From Mucilaginibacter pineti (GTDB lineage: Bacteria; Bacteroidota; Bacteroidia; Sphingobacteriales; Sphingobacteriaceae), in assembly GCF_900101875.1 (NCBI RefSeq), contig NZ_FNAI01000001.1, forward strand, positions 868,001 to 932,000: DNA of 64,000 nt, read 5' to 3'. The position numbers were made by a program, and so were the translations under genes. The first letter of the stretch is position 1. Every line of letters begins with the position of its first letter. Shown one piece after another: positions 35,838-45,790 of this stretch. The notes beneath the pieces were generated by a model. The model searched no databases. It was not told the origin of the DNA and worked only from the letters and a program-made list of their open reading frames with translations.

Positions 35838-37091
35838 TCAGAATAAAATAAAGGCTATGGCCAGCGTAATAAATATGTTGAAAGTTTGCGCAATCAAGAA
35901 CGCGTATAGCGGCTTCTTGCTGTTTTGGCTAAACAATTCGGCAAAATTGGTCTCTAAACCGATGCTGGTAAAGGCAAGGGCAAACCATAAGCCCTGCAGG
36001 TTCTTCAAACTATCTTTAACCAGAGCCGAGGTTGCAGGTGTTATAAAAAACGAGAACAATACTGATGCACCTATAAAGCCCAAAACAAACTTGGGGAAAC
36101 GCTCCCAAATTACTTTAAGTGTAGGCTTTTTATCGGCTTCCTTACCAGCGGGATGTTTGGTGTAGGTCCAGTATATAGAGATGGCGAAAGCGGCAATACC
36201 CAGCAATACGTTTTGTGAGAATTTTACGATGGTGCTTATTTTAAGAGCAACCTCGCCGACTAATGAACCCGACGCCACAACGGCACCGGTTGTATCAATA
36301 CTGCCCCCAAGCCACGCGCCGGTCACCTTTTCCGGAAAATGAAAATAATGGGCTATGATGGGCATAAATATCATCATGGGCACCGCCGTGATTAATACCA
36401 TTGATATTACATAGGATAGCTTTTTTGAATCGCCTTTGATGGCGCCTGCGGTTGCTATGGCCGCCGATACCCCGCAGATGGATACCGCACTGGAGATCAT
36501 CATAGCGATTTCATCATCTACCTTTAATTTTTTACACACCCAAAAGGCAAAATACCATACAGATGTTACTACCAGCAGCGCCTGGATCAATCCTAACGAG
36601 CCGGCTTTCAATATATCAGAAAATATTACACTGGTACCCAGCAATATCAACCCAACTTTTACATAAAGCTCTGTTGACAACGCAGCTTTAAACCACTCGG
36701 GCAGTTTAACAAAATTGCCGATAAGTAAACCGATGCCGAGGCTAAATATCACCGCCTCGATGCCGTAAGCTTTGGCATGTACATTGCCTGCTATTATGAG
36801 CGCCACTATGGTGAGGATATAAACAATTGGGAATACGATTACATAATTCTTCAGCGATTTGCCCGTAAGCAGCGCGCCAACACCGGCTATTACAAATACA
36901 AACAAGAATTGGATACCTATAATGGCAAGATTACCGGCTTTGAACACATTTGTAAAAAGCTGATCGGTATCCTTCCATGCAAATACAGGCACGGTGAGTA
37001 CCAGGCCGCCGATGGTTAACAGGATTACCAGCGAACCGAGGATAACAACCGCCCAATCTTCATGGAGGGTTAATTTTTTAGTTAATGACAT
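35838..37091 (-). CDS. YeiH-family putative sulfate exporter
   Basis: This 417-aa protein has about eleven membrane segments and matches the UPF0324/YeiH family, usually annotated as putative sulfate exporter. Conserved stretches include GLGIGLLIGNFVKLPEWFK, SAVSICGVSAAIATAGAI and WLGGSIDTTGAVVASG. Transport of sulfate or sulfite is inferred from similar gene neighbourhoods. It is third in a leftward cluster and precedes the cytochrome by 3 bases. Confidence 0.88.
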   Translation of the reverse strand: MSLTKKLTLHEDWAVVILGSLVILLTIGGLVLTVPVFAWKDTDQLFTNVFKAGNLAIIGIQFLFVFVIAGVGALLTGKSLKNYVIVFPIVYILTIVALIIAGNVHAKAYGIEAVIFSLGIGLLIGNFVKLPEWFKAALSTELYVKVGLILLGTSVIFSDILKAGSLGLIQALLVVTSVWYFAFWVCKKLKVDDEIAMMISSAVSICGVSAAIATAGAIKGDSKKLSYVISMVLITAVPMMIFMPIIAHYFHFPEKVTGAWLGGSIDTTGAVVASGSLVGEVALKISTIVKFSQNVLLGIAAFAISIYWTYTKHPAGKEADKKPTLKVIWERFPKFVLGFIGASVLFSFFITPATSALVKDSLKNLQGLWFALAFTSIGLETNFAELFSQNSKKPLYAFLIAQTFNIFITLAIAFILF

Positions 37092-37151
37092 AATTGTTTT
37101 TGGTGGATTTTATATGATATGGTTAATAATTTGTATTTAATGTGATTTGTA

Positions 37152-38777
37152 TTAGTACTTACCTGCCTGCAATTTACTGTCTGTAAGAGCATATTTTTTG
37201 TTCACCCTATCCAACACCACGTAAATTGAATCTTTATGTTCGTTAATGCCTGTCAGGATAACATGGCTGCCATCGGTAGTTGAATAATTCAGGATCATGT
37301 GGTTGCGTTTCCGTTCGGCTTTCAATTCTTCAGGAATACCTTTTTCGCGACGCGTTGATTGGGCAAGCGGATCAATTGCGGCTATCTCATTCCGGATATT
37401 GGCACGGGCACCTGCAGGGATCCAGTCCTTTTTATCGCCTTTGCCTTTTTTGTTGGCGGCACGCTGGTTGCCGTCTTTATTTTTTCCTTTACCCCTGTCG
37501 CGGCGGTTGGCTGCTACATTTTTATCCTGCAGATAAAGAGTATGGTTCACGGTATCCGCCTCATAATAAAATACGCGCTGACCGCCGGCTACACCGGTAA
37601 GTTCAAAAGTACGGTTGATATCGCGCATGGGAGAACCACCACCATTGGAAAGATCGAGCACAACGGGTTTGTTTACTTTATAGGTGAGTGTTGACCATTT
37701 TTCGAACGTAGCCTCGCTCCATCGCACTGAATCAAGCGGCGAGTATGGAATTTCCTGCCCGTTAATTTTAAAGGTGGTTACATTATAATTACCCCGCAAT
37801 TGTTTTATACCACTCATGGCTGGTTGCTTATAAGGATCATACCTGAAATTGGTGTACTGCACCCAAAACAATACGACTAAAAACACCCAGATGGTAGCCA
37901 CCTTTAAAACTATGCGGGTATACTTTAACCACTTTTTTGAAAAGGACGGGTAAAAATTAACCGGTACGGTATAACGCTCCAAAATGAGCAGGTTATACAA
38001 TTTAGGCACATCATAAATGATCAAAAATGCCGCGAAAAGCACAAAGTATGAGGCATAAACATGCACCCCACCATCGTACGAGAAATTCACAAAAGTTATA
38101 TCGCCTAAGGCACCAAACAGCAATATGGCACCCAATAAAGTGGTACGTCTGAAAAATAGCAACGCACCCGCAGCCACCTCTACTATCCCCGCAAAAACCT
38201 GGTACCAGGGCACTATCCCTATGGAAAGCCAATAAATTTTCTGTGCTGTAAGGTCACCAAAATTTGTGTTGAGCAAACCTAACGACGGATAAGGCAATTG
38301 CACGGGAAATAATTTGGTAAACCCAAAACCAATAATGCCGATACCCGCGCGGTAACGCACAATTACCCTAAGCCAGTAATACAGCGTATTGTAGGTTAAT
38401 CTTTTACGGTCAATGGCAGTCCATATTAAACCGCCAATTATGCCGATAACCAATACTGCCAGCCAATCGGCATAGCCCATCAGGTTATATGCCGGGGTTT
38501 GGAATCTTACTAAAGAAGGCTGAAACCGTGCAATATCATACAAATCGCGGTAATGCAGGTGAAGCCAGTTTATGCCCACGATATTCTTATACCACTCGGC
38601 AGTAGTGGGGATGCTCATTACTACAAAAAACACAAAAGCAATACGGAACAACACTTTTTGATAGCCTTTCCATGGTTTTGCGGGCGGGGTACTTTTGCCT
38701 GTAGAAGCTGTTTCAGTTTGATCACGATTAACGGACTGTTCAGATGTTGAAACGTTAGGATATATTTCTGTTGACAT
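37152..38777 (-). CDS. DoxX-like membrane protein with periplasmic-type domain (paralogue 1)
   Basis: This 541-aa protein has about seven membrane segments with DoxX-like blocks (RAGIGIIGFGFTKLFPVQLPYPS, GIVEVAAGALLFF) and a soluble C-terminal half. A very basic insert (GKGKNKDGNQRAANKKGKGDKKD) separates two parts of that domain and is missing in the neighbour at 38797. DoxX/DoxD proteins are linked to thiosulfate:quinone oxidoreductase and redox stress. It lies in the sulfite gene cluster. Function is inferred from context. Confidence 0.75.
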   Translation of the reverse strand: MSTEIYPNVSTSEQSVNRDQTETASTGKSTPPAKPWKGYQKVLFRIAFVFFVVMSIPTTAEWYKNIVGINWLHLHYRDLYDIARFQPSLVRFQTPAYNLMGYADWLAVLVIGIIGGLIWTAIDRKRLTYNTLYYWLRVIVRYRAGIGIIGFGFTKLFPVQLPYPSLGLLNTNFGDLTAQKIYWLSIGIVPWYQVFAGIVEVAAGALLFFRRTTLLGAILLFGALGDITFVNFSYDGGVHVYASYFVLFAAFLIIYDVPKLYNLLILERYTVPVNFYPSFSKKWLKYTRIVLKVATIWVFLVVLFWVQYTNFRYDPYKQPAMSGIKQLRGNYNVTTFKINGQEIPYSPLDSVRWSEATFEKWSTLTYKVNKPVVLDLSNGGGSPMRDINRTFELTGVAGGQRVFYYEADTVNHTLYLQDKNVAANRRDRGKGKNKDGNQRAANKKGKGDKKDWIPAGARANIRNEIAAIDPLAQSTRREKGIPEELKAERKRNHMILNYSTTDGSHVILTGINEHKDSIYVVLDRVNKKYALTDSKLQAGKY

Positions 38778-38796
38778 GATAAATCTTCTTTTAAGG

Positions 38797-40158
38797 TTAT
38801 AATTTAATGGCCTTGTTACGCCCTGCGGCCGCTTCTTTTATCAGGTATTTCTTATCTACCTTGTTCAAAACAGCATAAACCGAATCCCTGCCGTTTAATC
38901 CTGTTAATATCAGATCATTGTCATTCGGTTTGGTGAAATGCAGCACCAGTTTATCACCAGGATAATTATGGTTTTTATTTTGGAGAATGAGCGACTGGTT
39001 AGCCTCATCAACACGGTAGCTGTAATATTGCCTGCCAATTGAGCCAGCCTCTTCATAACTGCGCTCGGCATCCTTGTCGTTAATTTCTTCGGTTACCGCC
39101 GAATCTATTTTAATAGATTTATTAGTGCCAATGCTAATAGTTGCCCATTTCTCAAAAACAACATTTTTCCACCTTGTGGTATCCGTAGCCGAGTAAGGTA
39201 ACGAGGCGCTGTTAATCTTAAATTCACTAACGTCGTAGTATCCGGCAGCGTCTTTCAAACCCGCAGTTTGTGGATATTGATATACATCATGATGGTATGC
39301 CGACCATGTTTTATAGCCGTATAAAAACACAAAAAAGAAAATGAAAATCGTTTTTAAAACAAGCCTGTTCCGTTTTAAAGTTGCGGTAAAAGTTGGTCTG
39401 AACCTGCCGGGTTGTACGGGGCGCTCCAACCCTATCAGAACAAACAACCGCACCAAATCAAAGATTAATAAAAACAAACCTAATGAGATCAGATATAGGC
39501 TGTAAATGGCTTCCCCACCTTCATAAGCGAGGTTAGACATAAACACATTCCCTGTAAAAATAACCACCAGCAGCGCACCAATGGTTGATGTTTTCCGGAA
39601 AAATAATAACGAACCAGCAAATATCTCCACCAAGCCTAAAAACGACTCATAATTAGGAACAATGCCCAGGCTTAGCGAAAACAGTTTCCAGCGGCTAAAT
39701 TCGCCGTAATGGGTATTCAGATTGCTGATCGACGGATATGGCGATTGCAATGGAAAAAACTTAATAAACCCATAAGCAATGATGCCTATGGCCAAACGGT
39801 AACGCACTATTATTCTTATCCAGTAATACAACTTATCGTAGTTAGTTACAGTTTTATCCCTGTAGCTCCAGATAATTGCGCCAACGATAGCTATGAATAG
39901 CAGAACCAGCCAATCAGCATAAGTATTTAAACCCCATCCGGTAGCAGAACCTTTGGTGAAAATCTGTGGCGTGTATCTGCTGATGTAAAATATGTCGCTA
40001 AAGCGCAGGTGTAACCAATTTATGGAAAACAGGTTACGATAAAACTTCCAATCGAGCGGTACTGCCTGAAGAAAAAAATAAATTGAAAAAATGCGAAAAG
40101 CCCACTTTTCGTATCCTTTCCAATCATCGTTGGATAATGATCCTTGTAGTGCATTCAT
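38797..40158 (-). CDS. DoxX-like membrane protein (paralogue 2)
   Basis: This 453-aa protein is a tandem paralogue of the next gene: IGIIAYGFIKFFPLQSPYPS, GLVEIFAGSLLFF and the C-terminal LILTGLNGRDSVYAVLNKVDKKYLI align to matching blocks there. It has the same membrane core and C-terminal domain without the basic insert. It is the first gene of the leftward sulfur cluster and stops 19 bases before paralogue 1 starts. A heterodimer is possible. Confidence 0.75.
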   Translation of the reverse strand: MNALQGSLSNDDWKGYEKWAFRIFSIYFFLQAVPLDWKFYRNLFSINWLHLRFSDIFYISRYTPQIFTKGSATGWGLNTYADWLVLLFIAIVGAIIWSYRDKTVTNYDKLYYWIRIIVRYRLAIGIIAYGFIKFFPLQSPYPSISNLNTHYGEFSRWKLFSLSLGIVPNYESFLGLVEIFAGSLLFFRKTSTIGALLVVIFTGNVFMSNLAYEGGEAIYSLYLISLGLFLLIFDLVRLFVLIGLERPVQPGRFRPTFTATLKRNRLVLKTIFIFFFVFLYGYKTWSAYHHDVYQYPQTAGLKDAAGYYDVSEFKINSASLPYSATDTTRWKNVVFEKWATISIGTNKSIKIDSAVTEEINDKDAERSYEEAGSIGRQYYSYRVDEANQSLILQNKNHNYPGDKLVLHFTKPNDNDLILTGLNGRDSVYAVLNKVDKKYLIKEAAAGRNKAIKL

Positions 40159-40188
40159 TGTTTGGTTTGTTTATGGTGGTAATTTATG

Positions 40189-40259
40189 ACGCCGGGGGCA
40201 GGTTCGAACTGCCGTAAAGGGTTTTGCAGACCCGCACTTAGCCACTCAGTCACCCGGCT
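40189..40259 (-). tRNA. tRNA-Cys (GCA), with mismatches
   Basis: The minus strand folds as a 71-nt cloverleaf with anticodon loop CTGCAAA (anticodon GCA), T-arm GGCAG-TTCGAAC-CTGCC, and the discriminator U73 that cysteinyl-tRNA synthetase expects. Two stems contain a mismatch: A1 opposite G72 in the acceptor stem, and C27 opposite U43 in the anticodon stem. It may still be functional or may be a degenerate copy. CCA is not encoded. Confidence 0.8.
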
Positions 40260-40278
40260 TTGTTGTTTGTTTTCTTAG

Positions 40279-40382
40279 TTCCCCTCTTGTGAGGGGGCGC
40301 GGTGGGATAGTGCGTTGGAGAGATGTGTTTCTGCCTTGGCTTCACCAATAAACACACCCCTCCCCCCTCTCAAGAGGGGAAT
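40279..40382. repeat. short inverted-repeat element
   Basis: Arms TTCCCCTCTTGTGAGGGGG and CCCCCTCTCAAGAGGGGAA enclose about 65 bases with inner GTGTTT/AAACAC pairing. This type of GC-rich palindrome occurs as an interspersed repeat in Sphingobacteriaceae genomes. It lies between tRNA-Cys and the cyanophycinase-like gene and may also end transcription. Confidence 0.5.
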
Positions 40383-40410
40383 CGCACAGCCCTCGCTGCT
40401 TGTCTTTCAT

Positions 40411-41295
40411 TTAATTACTCGCCGCCGGTTTTGCAGCAGGTTTCTCTATCAATGCTTTACGGTTTAGCAGATCGAATTTTTCACCTTTTTTCAGGTAATA
40501 AAATGGCCCGTTATTGCCAGAGTCGCTGGAAATATTTTTCACAGTGCCGGCAAAATTGTTGGCATCGTAAATGGCAACGTAAGATGCGCCTATCACTTCA
40601 AAATTATTTTGATGAACCACTATCGCGGTGCTTTCATCTATACCGATACCCAAAAGATCCGGGCGGGTTTTGATAAAGCTCAACAGATCAAACTGGCGAT
40701 TACGTTTAAGGATGTGCTGATCTATGGCTACGTTATGAATAAAATCTAATCCCTGGATATGGTCGCCTACTAAAACGGTATTGCCCTTGGTATCGCCACG
40801 AAACAGGTACGAACCCTGGATAGTTGCCCCGGCAGATGTACCGCCGATCACCCCGCCGCGATCAAGCAGCGCTTTAAATTCCTTTTGGGTAAGCGTACCC
40901 AAATAAGCATCGGCAATTTTCCATTGGCGGCCACCCTCAAACCAAACACCGGTGGCTTTACGGATTGGTTCTACAAATTTATCGGTGTTGGCAACTTTAG
41001 GGTCGCGGGTGTGTAAAGTGGTTACACTCTTAACGCCAAGTTCCTGTAGCTTTTTAACGGTATTGTTATTTTTTACTATTGTAGAATCATCACCGGCTGT
41101 AGGCACGTAAATGATACTGGCATTGGCACCGCCGGCAAGTTCAACAAACCTGGCCCATATCTCGGGACCAACGTTACCACCGCCAACAATAACCAGCGAA
41201 CCTTTTTCTGGCCCTACGGGGTTTGCAGTTTGTGCAGATACCGAAGCGGTACCTGCAATAAACAATGCTAAAAGTTAATGAGTGATCTTTTTCAT
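40411..41295 (-). pseudogene. cyanophycinase-like S51 peptidase with in-frame stop in signal peptide
   Basis: From ATG 41295 the frame reads MKKITH, then TAA at 41277-41275, then LLALFIAGTASVSAQT, which together form a typical signal peptide broken by one stop. The rest is an intact S51 peptidase with the nucleophile block IGGTSAGAT and GGRQ, as in cyanophycinase, which releases dipeptides from cyanophycin. Restart at TTG 41265 would give 284 aa with a damaged signal. It follows the SusC/SusD genes in one leftward unit. Either a recent inactivating mutation or a sequencing error explains it. Confidence 0.75.
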
Positions 41296-41314
41296 GCGAT
41301 TTATGTTTTTTTGA

Positions 41315-42664
41315 TTAATAACCAGGGTTAGGATCAAGATTTCCCGGATCGGCCAGCAACTCACTTGCAGGTATCGGGAACAGGTATTTGTTTACATCGG
41401 TTATGCCCAGTGCATCGGCAACCTTGCCCCGGCGTACCAGGTTAAACCAGCGGTCGGTTTCGAAAGGAAACTCTACTTGTCTTTCGGCATCAATAGCAAT
41501 TAACAGGTCGGCTTTTGATGTTGGAGCTGCGGATGTAACACCGGCACGGGTACGTACGCTAACAAGGTCGGCAACCGCCGCATCAAAGTTATTATCCTGC
41601 TGGGCACGCGCTTCCGAACGGATAAGGTAAAGCTCAGCAAGGCGAATAACATAAGCCGGATCGGTACCCAGGGGATTACGGTAATATAATTTACCATACC
41701 ATAAATTACCCGGAGGCGCGGTTTGCGCTATCAGTGCGCTCCTGTTGCCACCCACAGCCGGATTATTCAACAATGAAACCAGCGTTGACGACGGCGACCA
41801 TTCTCTCCTGCCGCCCAATGCAGGTGGTAAAAACCATGTGCTATGTGTGTTTTTAAAAGATACGCTGTAAGCGATTTCAAATATAGATTCGGGGGTAGCT
41901 ACCGCATTGTTTGCAAAAAACGAACTGTAAGGGCCAATGAGGCTGTAATTGGCATTATCGCCTATGATTTTGGTAGCATATTGCTCGGCAAGCGCCCATT
42001 GTTTGTTGTACAGGTAAAACCTTGCTTTAAGCGCCCATATTGTTTTTTGGGTAAAACGGTTACGATTGGTTGTTGCCGGCAAAAGTGTTTCGGCTGTGTT
42101 CAGATCACTCAAAACCTGTGCGTAAGTATCTGCAAGCGTACTGCGTTTAATACCTGCATGATCGCTTGGTGTATGGGTTGGTGTTAGTATAAGCTGTACT
42201 CCGCCCCAGCCACGTGCCAGGTCAAAGTAGGATAATGCGCGCGCTGCATAGGCTTCGCCTAAATATTGATTTTTAGTAGCCGTAACAAAAAGCGGATCGC
42301 TGATCTTTGGCACCGCTTCTAAAATGTAATTGGCCGATAGTATGGTTTTATAAATTGCTCCCCATGCCGAACCGATATAACTGTTATAAGCAGTTGTTTT
42401 GTGGGCCGAAATCTCCTGCGGGGCGGCCTGCGAACCTGTCCACACTACATCGCCACCGTACAGGTAGGATATGGCCGGAAAGTTGGAACCATAATAATTA
42501 TCGTTACCAAGCGCGTTGTATAAACCATTTACGGCTGTCGCTGCGCTGGCGGCATTGGTAATGGCCTGTGATTCATCTACCTGCTGCTGAGGCTGCACAT
42601 CCAGGAATTTATTGCAGGATGCAAGCAAGGCAAACAATGGAATTATATAGAGTAATTTTTTCAT
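41315..42664 (-). CDS. SusD/RagB-type outer-membrane lipoprotein
   Basis: This 449-aa protein starts with a lipoprotein signal (LLYIIPLFALLASCNKFLDV, lipobox cysteine C17) and has the TPR-like helical body of SusD (NYILEAVPKI, FLGEAYAARALSYFDLARGWGGV). It is the ligand-binding lid of a SusCD nutrient importer. It starts 18 bases after the SusC stop. The neighbouring S51 peptidase gene suggests uptake of peptide-like or cyanophycin-related nutrients, not a glycan; this is inference. Confidence 0.94.
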   Translation of the reverse strand: MKKLLYIIPLFALLASCNKFLDVQPQQQVDESQAITNAASAATAVNGLYNALGNDNYYGSNFPAISYLYGGDVVWTGSQAAPQEISAHKTTAYNSYIGSAWGAIYKTILSANYILEAVPKISDPLFVTATKNQYLGEAYAARALSYFDLARGWGGVQLILTPTHTPSDHAGIKRSTLADTYAQVLSDLNTAETLLPATTNRNRFTQKTIWALKARFYLYNKQWALAEQYATKIIGDNANYSLIGPYSSFFANNAVATPESIFEIAYSVSFKNTHSTWFLPPALGGRREWSPSSTLVSLLNNPAVGGNRSALIAQTAPPGNLWYGKLYYRNPLGTDPAYVIRLAELYLIRSEARAQQDNNFDAAVADLVSVRTRAGVTSAAPTSKADLLIAIDAERQVEFPFETDRWFNLVRRGKVADALGITDVNKYLFPIPASELLADPGNLDPNPGY

Positions 42665-42682
42665 CTTTAAGCTGTTAAATAA

Positions 42683-45600
42683 TTAAAAGGTGATGTTTGC
42701 GCCAACCTGTAAGGTGCGTGGTATTGGCGGCGTGCCTAAATCATAACCCTGTACATTGGCATCGGCAGTTACATTGATCTCAGGATCCGGGCCCTTGTAT
42801 TTAGTCAGCAACCAAAGGTTTGATCCACTCACGTAAATACGCACGGATGATGCTTTGATCTTCTCGGCGATTAACTTAGGTAGCGTATAGCCAAGGTTTA
42901 CGTTGCTCAGCCTCAAAAACGATCCGTTTTCAATAAAGCGGCTAACCGGGCTTAGGGTATAATTTGTACCTAAAGCGGTTAAGCGTGGCACATCAGTAAC
43001 CTGACCGGGCGTTGTCCAGCGGTTAAGCTGATAGGTATCCATTGCCCTACGGTCATCGCGGGTACCGCCGCCTTCTAAGAAGTAAGCATTGTTATTATAT
43101 ACCTTATTGCCGTATTCAAAGTTGAAAAACACACTTAAATCAAAACCTTTGTAATTAACCGTATTGTTAAAGCCCCCGAAGAATTTTGGCAAACCGTTAC
43201 CATCAATAACCTTATCGGCAGCAGTTACGGTTTTACCTGTGGTGCCATCTGCATGTTGGTACACAGGGTTACCATCCTGCAGATCAACATAAAGCTGTTT
43301 GTATACAAAGAAGGAGTTCATGCTGTATCCTTGCACCATCCGTACGGTGGCGTAAGAAGCGTCAATAGGTATAGGTAATTTTTCTATCTTATTAATATTG
43401 CGTGATATGTTTAAACTTGTTTGCCAGGTAAAATCCTCCTGTTTGATATTAGTACTATTGATGGTGATTTCGAAGCCTTTATTGCTCATTTCACCTGCAT
43501 TTTTGATGATAGATGCATAGCCCGATGTTAAGGCTAACGGCAGATTAAGCAACAGGCCGGTGGTATATTTATCATACACGTTGAACTCTAAATTCAAGCG
43601 GCTGTTGAAAAACCCGGCATCTAAGCCCAGGTTTATCTGGCGGGTGGTTTCCCATTTCAAATCGGGATTGGCAAGCTGGTATGGCTGCGTACCCGGGTTA
43701 TCCTGATAGTTATAGCCCGCAGACCATAGCCCCCTTGAGGCAAAATCTGGAATACCATTTTGGTTACCTGTTAAACCTATGCTACCGCGAATTTTAAGGT
43801 TACTCAGGAAAGATACATTCTTTAAAAAACCCTCTTCCTTGGCCTGCCAAGCTACACCCGCCGATGGGAAATATCCCCAGCGGTGATCTTTACCAAATTT
43901 GGATGATGCATCGGCCCTTAAATTACCTTCGATAAAATACTTGCCTGCATAGTTATAAGCTACCCTTGAAAAGAATGAGGACAGGTTATTTTTGCTTTGG
44001 TTTGATGTACCGGTAGTAGTAGCTGCCGACGCAATCTGCTGAAAAGAGTCATTCGGAAAATTGGTACCCTGTGCCTGGGTTTGCGAATTCACCCTACCCT
44101 GCACCGAGTTACCTACCAAGGCCGTAAAATAATTTTTGCTACCAAATACTTTGTTGTAGGTTAAGGTTTGCTCATTTGTCCAGGTAGATGAAGTACTTAA
44201 ACTTGATGTACCCAGGTTATGATTGGCCGCCCCAAGGTTGGTGAGGCTGTTCCAGTACTGGTATTCGTCGTAAGTATTATAGTCAACGCTCCAGCTCGAA
44301 CGGAACTTTAAATCGTGTGTAATGTTGGCATCCACATAAATATTACTGATTAACCGAGTGCTTTTAGAGTGCATATTGGTATTGTTGATCAGCACATCAA
44401 GGTTATCAAACCCAGCCCATTTGGCCGGGCTACCATCGGCATTTACCTTTGGTAAATACGTTGGCGTATGCAGCGCCGATTGCAAAATACCACCCTGCGG
44501 ACCATCGCCCACACGTGCATTTGTACGGTATGATTGCGACAATAACGAGCTTGTACCAATACTAAACACATCGCTTATCTTTTGATCCAGGTTAAATTTA
44601 AAGCTGGCGCGACGATAATCATTAGTTTTCAGATCGGCCTGCTGGCTGTTGTAACCACCGCCCACATAATAGCGGGTTTTATCGTTACCACCCGTAACCG
44701 AAGCATCGTAATTTTGAATAAAGCCGGTACGGAACACATCGTGCAAACGATCATAAGTAGGCTGATCCTGCGGTAAGCCGCGGGCAGCGGGTGTACCTGT
44801 AGGGTTATCTGTTAAAGCCCTGAACGGAAGATTTTTATAGGTATTTATAGCAGCGGTGTTGCCGGTAGCTATAGCCTCGGCTTCGGTGTTTCGGTAAAGT
44901 TCGTTAACCAATTCAGCATGTTCCGGGCCGGTAACCAGGTCCCAAAGCTTAGGTGCTTTAGCCGCGCCGAAATAGGTATTGAAGCTAACTTTTGGTGCTG
45001 TATTATATTTGCCTCGTTTGGTGGTGATGAGCACCACTCCATTGGCGGCACGGGCACCATATATAGCGGTTGCGTCTGCATCTTTTAATATACTGATGCT
45101 TTCAATATCTGCAGGGTTAATATCGGCAAGTGGGTTATTTGCCTGCCCCTGCGTGGTTATTTTTTGCAACGACTGGCTATTGATAAATACACCGTCTATC
45201 ACGTATAAGGGATCATTACCCGCATTGATGGACGTACTGCCACGGATGCGAAAAAACAAACCATCGCCAGGGATACCTGTACCTGCAGATACCTGTACAC
45301 CAGAGGCTTTACCTTGTAATTGCTGATCGAAACTTGCAACCGGCCGGTTTTTTATTTCATCGGCATTTACCGTTGTTACAGAACCGGTAAGCGATTTGCG
45401 GCTTTGCGTACCGTAACCAACAACTACCACATCGTTTAATGATTTAACAGATTCTTTCAGTAAAATTTGCACTGGGCTTCCGTTTGCTACAAATTCTTGC
45501 TTTTCATACCCTATGTAGGTAATTACCAGGGTGTACGGAAACTTTTGGCCCGTTACAAAAGAAAATTTACCATCGCGATCTGTTGATACCGAATGTGTTG

Positions 45601-45790
45601 TACCCAGTATAAGTACACCGGCACCTACTAATGGTTCTTTAGAAGCAGCATCAAGTACTACGCCGTTAAGGTGTGAATTAATGGTTGGCGGTGGCTCGGT
45701 TTGCGCCATTGATATTAAGGGAACCGAAAGTAGTATAATGAGCTTAAGCAGCTTTTTATAAAAAGGAAAGGCATGGATAGATATTTCCAT
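42683..45790 (-). CDS. SusC/RagA-type TonB-dependent receptor
   Basis: This 1035-aa protein has a signal peptide ending SMAQ, a carboxypeptidase-regulatory-like domain (NGVVLDAASKEPLVGAGVLI) at about 40-110, a plug with DPLYVIDGV and a TonB-dependent beta-barrel ending in VGANITF with terminal phenylalanine. It has the SusC hallmark VVVVGYGTQ. It moves the substrate caught by SusD across the outer membrane using TonB energy. It begins the leftward SusC-SusD-peptidase operon. Confidence 0.96.
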   Translation of the reverse strand: MEISIHAFPFYKKLLKLIILLSVPLISMAQTEPPPTINSHLNGVVLDAASKEPLVGAGVLILGTTHSVSTDRDGKFSFVTGQKFPYTLVITYIGYEKQEFVANGSPVQILLKESVKSLNDVVVVGYGTQSRKSLTGSVTTVNADEIKNRPVASFDQQLQGKASGVQVSAGTGIPGDGLFFRIRGSTSINAGNDPLYVIDGVFINSQSLQKITTQGQANNPLADINPADIESISILKDADATAIYGARAANGVVLITTKRGKYNTAPKVSFNTYFGAAKAPKLWDLVTGPEHAELVNELYRNTEAEAIATGNTAAINTYKNLPFRALTDNPTGTPAARGLPQDQPTYDRLHDVFRTGFIQNYDASVTGGNDKTRYYVGGGYNSQQADLKTNDYRRASFKFNLDQKISDVFSIGTSSLLSQSYRTNARVGDGPQGGILQSALHTPTYLPKVNADGSPAKWAGFDNLDVLINNTNMHSKSTRLISNIYVDANITHDLKFRSSWSVDYNTYDEYQYWNSLTNLGAANHNLGTSSLSTSSTWTNEQTLTYNKVFGSKNYFTALVGNSVQGRVNSQTQAQGTNFPNDSFQQIASAATTTGTSNQSKNNLSSFFSRVAYNYAGKYFIEGNLRADASSKFGKDHRWGYFPSAGVAWQAKEEGFLKNVSFLSNLKIRGSIGLTGNQNGIPDFASRGLWSAGYNYQDNPGTQPYQLANPDLKWETTRQINLGLDAGFFNSRLNLEFNVYDKYTTGLLLNLPLALTSGYASIIKNAGEMSNKGFEITINSTNIKQEDFTWQTSLNISRNINKIEKLPIPIDASYATVRMVQGYSMNSFFVYKQLYVDLQDGNPVYQHADGTTGKTVTAADKVIDGNGLPKFFGGFNNTVNYKGFDLSVFFNFEYGNKVYNNNAYFLEGGGTRDDRRAMDTYQLNRWTTPGQVTDVPRLTALGTNYTLSPVSRFIENGSFLRLSNVNLGYTLPKLIAEKIKASSVRIYVSGSNLWLLTKYKGPDPEINVTADANVQGYDLGTPPIPRTLQVGANITF

